DNA of 9,731 bases from contig DNAS01000152.1 of assembly GCA_003485185.1 (NCBI GenBank), positions 4,629 through 14,359 on the forward strand. The letters are read 5' to 3'. A program made the translations under genes and the position numbers. Within the stretch, counting starts at the first letter, position 1. Each line of letters starts with the position of its first letter. The notes beneath the pieces were generated by a model. That model searched no databases. It was not told the origin of the DNA and saw only the letters and a program-made list of their open reading frames with translations. This DNA is from Phycisphaerales bacterium (lineage in GTDB: Bacteria > Planctomycetota > Phycisphaerae > SM23-33). Positions 5,616-9,731 of this stretch are shown piece by piece.

Positions 5616-6803
5616 TCATTTCACTTCCGCGAGCTTCACGGGGCGTTTTTGGGCGGCGGAGATCATCGCCGCCTCCAGCACCCGCTGGGTCTCGTAGGCG
5701 TCGGCGAAATTCGGCAGCGGGACGACGGGCTTTTTGTCGCCCAGGACCTGGAGGATGTCGTACGCCTGGTTCGTGAAGGCATGCTCGTATCCGATGACAT
5801 GCGCGTCGGGCCACCACGCCTCGGCGTAGGGGTGGCATCCGCCGTGCGTGCACATGATGGTGGTCCATCCCTGGACGGCGCGGTCGGCCGTCGCGTCGTA
5901 GTACTCCAGCTCGTTCATCCGCTCGAACTTGAACCGGACGGCGCCTTTCGTGCCGTGGATCTCGAAGCCGTGGTAGTTCTGGTACCCGGTGGCCATGCGC
6001 GTCGCCTCGAAGCTCGCCACCGCGCCGCCGCTGAAGCGGGCGAGGAACAGCACCGCGTCGTCGACGGTGACCTTGCCCTTTCGGGCGCCCTTCTTCATGC
6101 CCAGCGACAGCCCGCCGGTGGTGTCGCCGGTCAGGATCGCCCGCTCCTTGATGAACGTCTCGGCGATCGCGCCGGCGATCTCGGTGATCTCCTCGCCGGT
6201 GACGAAACGGCACATGTCGATGATGTGGGCGTTCAGATCGCCGTGCGAACCGCTGCCCGCCAGCTTGCGGTCGAACCGCCAGGCGAGGGGGATTTCCGGT
6301 TTGGCCCAGTCCTGGAGATAGACCGCGCGGACGTGGTAGATCCGCCCGATCCTGCCCGCGCGGACGAGCTGGTGCGCCGTCGCCACCGCCGGGCAGCGCC
6401 GGTAGTTGTACCACACGAACGTCTTGGCCTTGGCCTTGCGGGCCAGCGCCACCAGCTCGCGCGCCTGGTCCAGCTTGGTGGCCAGGGGCTTCTCGCAGGC
6501 GATGTTCTTGCCCGCCGCGAGGGCGTCGGTGACCATGGCGTAGTGCATGGCTGTCGGGGTGCAGAGGTCCACCAGGTCGATCTCGTCGGAGCGGAGGACC
6601 GCCCGCAGGTTCGTCGAGCAGTTCCGCCAGCCCCAGCGGGCGGCGAAGTCCTCAAGGCTGGCGCGGTTGCGCCCGCAGGCGGTGTGCATCACCGCCGTAG
6701 CGGCGGGGCGGAAGAACCGGTTGACCTGCGTCCACGCGTTGGAGTGCGCCCGCCCCATGAATCCCTGACCGATCAGTGCGACGTTCACCGTCTTGCGCGC
6801 CAT
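5616..6803 (-). CDS. Gfo/Idh/MocA family NAD(P)-dependent oxidoreductase
   Basis: A 395-residue cytoplasmic dehydrogenase without a signal peptide. The N-terminal Rossmann fold opens with VALIGQGFMGRAHSNAW (8-24), the dinucleotide-binding glycine motif. CEKPLA (103-108) is the family EKP motif, with Lys105 expected near cofactor and substrate. The C-terminal alpha/beta domain contains GSHGDLNAHIID (185-196), whose Asp189 and His193 correspond to the conserved catalytic-region motif. The family oxidises or reduces hydroxyls on sugars, inositols or related compounds; the substrate cannot be read from sequence. The length is normal. The ATG at 6803 has AAGGAG 6 nt upstream; the frame stays open far upstream into ftsH, but that part is shadow sequence. 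The gene has its own candidate promoter and no functional link to its neighbours is evident. Many paralogues are typical of planctomycetes, where they serve sugar catabolism. Confidence 0.93.
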   Translation of the reverse strand: MARKTVNVALIGQGFMGRAHSNAWTQVNRFFRPAATAVMHTACGRNRASLEDFAARWGWRNCSTNLRAVLRSDEIDLVDLCTPTAMHYAMVTDALAAGKNIACEKPLATKLDQARELVALARKAKAKTFVWYNYRRCPAVATAHQLVRAGRIGRIYHVRAVYLQDWAKPEIPLAWRFDRKLAGSGSHGDLNAHIIDMCRFVTGEEITEIAGAIAETFIKERAILTGDTTGGLSLGMKKGARKGKVTVDDAVLFLARFSGGAVASFEATRMATGYQNYHGFEIHGTKGAVRFKFERMNELEYYDATADRAVQGWTTIMCTHGGCHPYAEAWWPDAHVIGYEHAFTNQAYDILQVLGDKKPVVPLPNFADAYETQRVLEAAMISAAQKRPVKLAEVK

Positions 6804-6861
6804 GTGCGGCTCCTTGTCTGCATGTCCGTGAATTGCCCGTGGAGGGGTGCGACGGTCCGCC

Positions 6862-6890
6862 AATATAAAACGCGCCCTGTGCGGGTGCAA
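6862..6890 (-). promoter_or_regulatory. Candidate promoter of the Gfo/Idh/MocA gene
   Basis: On the minus strand, TTGCAC (6885-6890, 3/6 to consensus) and TATATT (6862-6867, 5/6) are 17 bp apart. The -10 is a rare AT-rich island in this GC-rich DNA. Transcription would begin near 6855, leaving a leader of about 52 nt with a strong AAGGAG site before the ATG at 6803. The -35 element lies inside the candidate ftsH terminator hairpin, so the -10 T-rich tract could also be explained as that terminator's U-tract. Confidence 0.4.
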
Positions 6891-6895
6891 GCGCG
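6867..6895 (-). terminator. Candidate intrinsic terminator of ftsH
   Basis: Nine bases after the ftsH TAG, the minus strand reads CGCGC, then a 16 nt apical part, then GCGCG followed by TTTTATATT. The outer stem is 5 G:C pairs. Inside the apical part TGC and GCA can pair around an ACCC loop, with small unpaired flanks. A GC stem followed by a T-rich run is the intrinsic terminator signature, though the interrupted stem makes it moderate in strength. Confidence 0.5.
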
Positions 6896-6904
6896 GCGGG
6901 TTTG

Positions 6905-8941
6905 CTATCCGGGCTCGGCGACGGGTTTCGTCGCCGGCGCGGGCGGGGCGTCGGCGGGGGCGGCCTTGGCGTGCTCGCGCTCCAGCAGGTCGTTGACGGT
7001 GGGCTTGTCGAGCGTCTCGCCTTCGCAGATGCGCCGCACGTCGTCGGCGCTGAGCGTCTCGTACTTCAGCAGCGCCGCGGCCAGGCGCTGGAGCTCCTGG
7101 CGGTGGGTCTCCAGCTGGGTGCGGGTGGCGTGGTAGGCCTCGTCGATCAGGGCGCGGACTTCCGCGTCGATGACCTCGGCCGTGCGATCGGAATATTCCT
7201 TGGCGCCCAGGTCGGGGAACATGGGCCGGTGGTCGTCGGCGCTGTATCGGACGAATCCGAGCTTGTCGCTCATGCCCCAGTCGAGGACCATCCTGCGGGC
7301 CAGCGCGGTGGCGTGGGCGATGTCGCTGGCGGCGCCGCTGGAGATGTCTCCGGAGAACAGTTCCTCGGCCACCCGCCCGCCGAGGACGACCTGGAGGGTC
7401 GCCTTGCAGTATCGGCGGGTGTAGAGGTAGCGGTCCTTTTCGGGCAGGCTGAAGGTCGCGCCGCCCATCTCCCCGCGCGGGATGATGGAGACCTTGTGGA
7501 GGGGGTCGGCGTCCTCGCTGTGGTGCTGGACGAGGGCGTGCCCGGCCTCGTGCCAGGCGGTGATTTCCTTTTCCTTCTCGTCGATGACGCGGCTTTTGCG
7601 GGCGCGTCCCCATCGGACCTTGTCACGGGCCTCCTCCATGTCGGCCTGCTCGACGTATTCCTTTTCGGCCATGGTGGCGGCGATGGCGGCCTCGTTGACC
7701 AGGGCGGCCAGGTCGGCCCCGCTGAACATGGGCGTGCCTCGCGCCAGTCGGTTGAGGTCGACGTCCGGGCCGCACTTGACCTTGTCGGCGTAGATGCGGA
7801 GGATCTGCACGCGCCCCTTGAGGTCAGGCAGGGGGACGTTGATCTGGCGGTCGAATCGCCCGGGGCGCGTCAGGGCGGGGTCCAGCACGTCCATGCGGTT
7901 GGTCGCGGCGATGACGATGACCTGGTCCGACGAGTCGAACCCGTCCATCTCCACGAGGATCGCGTTGAGGGTCTGCTCGCGCTCGTCGTGCCCTCCGCCG
8001 TTGAACCCCATGCCGCGTTTCCGCCCGACGGCGTCGATCTCGTCCAGGAAGATGATGCACGGGGAGGAGTCCTTGGCCTGCTTGAACAGGTCGCGCACGC
8101 GCGACGCGCCCACGCCCACGAACATCTCCACGAAGTCGCTTCCGGAGATGGAGAAGAACGGGACTTCCGCCTCGCCGGCGATGGCCTTAGCCAGCAGCGT
8201 CTTTCCGCAACCGGGCTCGCCCACCAGCAGCACGCCGCGCGGAATCCGCCCGCCCAGGCGCGTGAACTTGCGCGGGTTCTTGAGGAACTCGATGATCTCG
8301 GTGACCTCTTCCTTGGCTTCGTCGATGCCGGCGACGTCCTGGAAGGTGACCTTGGACTGCTCCTTGTTGGCCAGGCGGTGTCGCGACCGCCCGAAGCTTC
8401 CGAGGAATCCCGCGCCGCCCCCGCCCGCGCCCATCCGCCGGAACACCAGGAACCAGATCAGCAGGAACACGCCCGCCAGCACCACCAGTTGCATCAGGGC
8501 CGGGCCCCACCACGAACCGGTCTCGTAGTGGACCTTGACGGGCTTTCCGTCGTAGAGGGAGGTCTTGTCGGCCGACGCCTGGAGCGCCTTCTGGAGCCGC
8601 TCGTCGAAGTCCTTCGCCGCCTGCCAGTTGTAGACGACGTAGAACTTGCGCGACTGGGCGGCGGGCAGGCCCGGCGTCTTGGGCGCCAGCTCGCCCTCGA
8701 TGCGGTTTTCCTTGATCACGAGCTTGCCGCTGACCTGTCCGCTCTCGACGTAGGTCCAGAACTCGTTGGAGGAAATCTCGCGCCGGTCCTCGAGCGTGTC
8801 GCTGAGGAAGGTGAACAGCAGCAGGCCCAGTCCGAGGATGACCACCCACGCCATGAGCGACCGGCCCAGGCGGTTGGGCGGAATCGGCGGAATCGGTCCG
8901 CGGCCTTTCTCGGGCATCCGGTTGGGGTTCTGGTTCTCCAT
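6905..8941 (-). CDS. ftsH: ATP-dependent zinc metalloprotease FtsH
   Basis: A membrane-bound AAA+ protease that unfolds and degrades membrane and short-lived cytoplasmic proteins as a hexamer. Numbering from the ATG at 8941 (678 aa): first membrane helix about 30-46, FtsH extracytoplasmic domain to about 145, second helix about 149-168, a Gly-rich linker, then the AAA module. This has Walker A GEPGCGKT (241-248), pore motif FVGVG, Walker B IIFLDEID with Asp300-Glu301, and the second region of homology ending TRPGRFDR with arginine fingers. The M41 peptidase follows with HEAGH (464-468) and the third zinc ligand Asp540 in ASDIAHA. All catalytic residues are present. The Walker A has Glu and Cys where GPPGTGKT is usual. 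Start: ATG 8941 has GAGGAG upstream but at a long 14 nt; ATG 8980 would add 13 residues with atypical codons and no clear site. It lies 129 bp downstream of the lptE-like gene. Confidence 0.95.
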   Translation of the reverse strand: MENQNPNRMPEKGRGPIPPIPPNRLGRSLMAWVVILGLGLLLFTFLSDTLEDRREISSNEFWTYVESGQVSGKLVIKENRIEGELAPKTPGLPAAQSRKFYVVYNWQAAKDFDERLQKALQASADKTSLYDGKPVKVHYETGSWWGPALMQLVVLAGVFLLIWFLVFRRMGAGGGGAGFLGSFGRSRHRLANKEQSKVTFQDVAGIDEAKEEVTEIIEFLKNPRKFTRLGGRIPRGVLLVGEPGCGKTLLAKAIAGEAEVPFFSISGSDFVEMFVGVGASRVRDLFKQAKDSSPCIIFLDEIDAVGRKRGMGFNGGGHDEREQTLNAILVEMDGFDSSDQVIVIAATNRMDVLDPALTRPGRFDRQINVPLPDLKGRVQILRIYADKVKCGPDVDLNRLARGTPMFSGADLAALVNEAAIAATMAEKEYVEQADMEEARDKVRWGRARKSRVIDEKEKEITAWHEAGHALVQHHSEDADPLHKVSIIPRGEMGGATFSLPEKDRYLYTRRYCKATLQVVLGGRVAEELFSGDISSGAASDIAHATALARRMVLDWGMSDKLGFVRYSADDHRPMFPDLGAKEYSDRTAEVIDAEVRALIDEAYHATRTQLETHRQELQRLAAALLKYETLSADDVRRICEGETLDKPTVNDLLEREHAKAAPADAPPAPATKPVAEPG

Positions 8942-8959
8942 GCGTCGCGTCGCGGCTCC

Positions 8960-8975
8960 TCGGGGCGCGCCCCGA
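8960..8975. repeat. 16-bp perfect palindrome in the ftsH leader
   Basis: TCGGGGCGCGCCCCGA is identical to its reverse complement. As RNA it can form a six-base-pair stem with a CGCG loop. Its last base is the A of the AGGAG that precedes the ATG at 8941. If translation starts at 8941 the hairpin lies in the untranslated leader, right against the ribosome binding site. If it starts at 8980 the palindrome is coding. Confidence 0.6.
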
Positions 8976-8983
8976 TCCATTTC

Positions 8984-9013
8984 ATCTTATCGCGCAGGGG
9001 CCCCAAAGGGCAA
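8984..9013 (-). promoter_or_regulatory. Weak candidate promoter of ftsH
   Basis: On the minus strand, TTGCCC (9008-9013) and TAAGAT (8984-8989) are 18 bp apart, each a 4/6 match to the sigma70 consensus. The start of transcription would fall near 8977, immediately before the 16-bp palindrome, and would make the ATG at 8941 the first usable start. Both hexamers are weak, and transcription could equally come from upstream of the lptE-like gene. Confidence 0.25.
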
Positions 9014-9021
9014 ATCGGATT

Positions 9022-9059
9022 GCCGGCGCCGCCCGCATTTTCCCCCTTCCGTCGCCGGC
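9022..9059 (-). other. Inverted repeat after the lptE-like gene, possible RNA stem
   Basis: GCCGGCG (9022-9028) and CGCCGGC (9053-9059) are perfect inverted copies separated by 24 bases. A competing pairing of GCCCGC (9031-9036) with GCGGGC (9058-9063) exists. It lies within 50 bases downstream of the lptE-like stop codon. No T-run follows on the minus strand, so it is not a classical intrinsic terminator; it could protect a 3' end or be chance pairing in GC-rich DNA. A smaller stem, GGCAA/TTGCC with a 6 nt loop (9009-9024), sits beside it. Confidence 0.25.
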
Positions 9060-9070
9060 GGGCAGGAAAC

Positions 9071-9610
9071 TCACCAGTCGGTTTCCATCTGCTCCACGAT
9101 CCGCACGGCGGCGCGGTTGATGACGTCCTCGCTGCCCTGGGCGAAATCCTCGCTCAGCGGCGCGGAAGGCACGTAGGTTCCGGAAACCTTCAGGTTCCGG
9201 ACGTCCCGGAGATCCTTTCCGTTCCGCAGGTCGGTCCAGCGGAGCGAAAGGACGAAAGTGATCTCCATCTCGCGGGCCAGGCCGGTGTCCGGGTTGAAGC
9301 TCAGCACCCGCTGCTCCACCTCGTCGATCGTGCCGGTCAGCTGCGTGTCGGCGCGGTTCTTGGACGCCAGCTTGTAGGGGGTGTCCAGCTCGATCTGCTT
9401 CTTGACGGCCTCGGTCAGGCGGAACTCCAGCTCGCGCCGGTAAACGTCTTTCCCGCGGTGGAAGATCGGCACGTCCACCGTGCGGATGTCGGTGGGGTAG
9501 AGGCTCTTGAAGGAGTAGCCCTTGGCGGGGTCGGGATTGGTGCAGCCGCAGGCCAGCGCCATCCAGACGCCGGCGGCGGACAGCGCCACGATGGTCAGGA
9601 AGGTTCTCAT
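9071..9610 (-). CDS. LptE-like LPS-assembly lipoprotein
   Basis: A 179-residue exported protein. The N-terminus has one Arg, a hydrophobic core and a cysteine pair in ALACGCTNP (Cys21 and Cys23); either ALAC or ACGC could serve as an imperfect lipobox, so a lipoprotein is likely. The mature part begins YSFKSLYPTDIRTVDVPIF and continues with RRELEFRLTEAVKKQIE, TPYKLASKNRADTQLTGTI and LRWTDLRNGK. This is the pattern of LptE-family proteins in planctomycetes and other didermal bacteria. LptE plugs the outer-membrane LptD barrel and helps deliver LPS to the cell surface. The ATG overlaps the previous gene's stop as ATGA and has GGGGA about 7 nt upstream. ftsH follows in the same direction. The family assignment rests on recalled motifs; gene-level orthology to E. 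coli lptE is less certain than the fold family. Confidence 0.8.
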   Translation of the reverse strand: MRTFLTIVALSAAGVWMALACGCTNPDPAKGYSFKSLYPTDIRTVDVPIFHRGKDVYRRELEFRLTEAVKKQIELDTPYKLASKNRADTQLTGTIDEVEQRVLSFNPDTGLAREMEITFVLSLRWTDLRNGKDLRDVRNLKVSGTYVPSAPLSEDFAQGSEDVINRAAVRIVEQMETDW

Positions 9611-9731
9611 TGGTCGTTCCCCGGTCTGCTGGTCGCCTTGATGTTCTCCAGGTCGATGATCTTTCCGTCGTCGGAGGGGGCCGGCGCGGTGGTGGTCTCC
9701 GTCTCGTCCGGCATCGGCGGCGGCGCGGGGT
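9607..9731 (-). CDS. C-terminal tail of an unidentified protein upstream of the lptE-like gene
   Basis: Reading the minus strand in the frame that ends in TGA at 9607-9609 gives an open frame to the window edge: a Pro/Ala-rich start, MPDETETTTAPAPSDDG, then KIIDLENIKATSRPGNDQ and stop. Codon use has the same G/C-rich third positions as neighbouring genes. The TGA overlaps the lptE-like ATG as ATGA, the usual arrangement for translationally coupled genes. Only about 41 residues are visible and they are low in complexity, so no family can be named. A BamD/YfiO-like gene often precedes lptE in related bacteria, but that is a guess from gene order only. Confidence 0.65.
   Translation of the reverse strand, partial: PAPPPMPDETETTTAPAPSDDGKIIDLENIKATSRPGNDQ

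Noticed and set aside
6804..7613. Upstream extension of the oxidoreductase frame into ftsH, giving a 665-residue protein
   Set aside because: The Rossmann fold starts at the ATG at 6803 with a strong ribosome binding site; the extra residues are low-complexity and out of frame with FtsH.

Overview
This is a high-GC bacterial window (roughly two thirds G+C by eye, with strong G/C preference in third codon positions). The gene content points to Planctomycetota, possibly a Phycisphaerae-like lineage. The clues are a Gfo/Idh/MocA oxidoreductase of the kind heavily expanded in that phylum, a FloA flotillin next to two NfeD proteins, an LptE-like lipoprotein showing a Gram-negative envelope, and a GC-poor intergenic repeat of the type often mistranslated as 'RGHREHRE' peptides. 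The taxonomic call is inference, not proof.

Layout: a plus-strand gene fragment (1-567) enters from the left edge and converges, with only 10 bp between stop codons, on a long run of minus-strand genes that fills the rest of the window. Read in the direction of transcription (right to left) these are: the C-terminal tail of an unidentified protein (9607-9731); an LptE-like lipoprotein (9071-9610), which overlaps the tail by ATGA; FtsH (6905-8941); a Gfo/Idh/MocA oxidoreductase (5616-6803); a ClpP-class/NfeD membrane protease (3924-5543); a short NfeD (3426-3917); FloA (2224-3264); a small single-pass membrane protein of unknown function (1631-2227), which overlaps floA by ATGA; and a fused AhbA-AhbB siroheme decarboxylase (578-1606).

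Functional blocks: (a) lptE followed by ftsH, an envelope block combining LPS delivery and membrane protein quality control; (b) a stand-alone Gfo/Idh/MocA gene with its own candidate promoter, which overlaps the candidate terminator of ftsH; (c) a membrane-microdomain block (NfeD protease, short NfeD, FloA, unknown membrane protein) that starts at a good sigma70-like promoter at 5578-5606; (d) the siroheme decarboxylase fusion, trailing the microdomain block by 24 bp and so probably on the same transcript.

I found no tRNA, rRNA, CRISPR array, insertion sequence or phage gene. No gap exceeds 300 bp. The longest, 3265-3425 in front of floA, holds two different short-period repeats. I see no clear-cut new defence or mobile system. 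The most promising under-described element is the unknown protein at 1631-2227, embedded in the FloA/NfeD operon.
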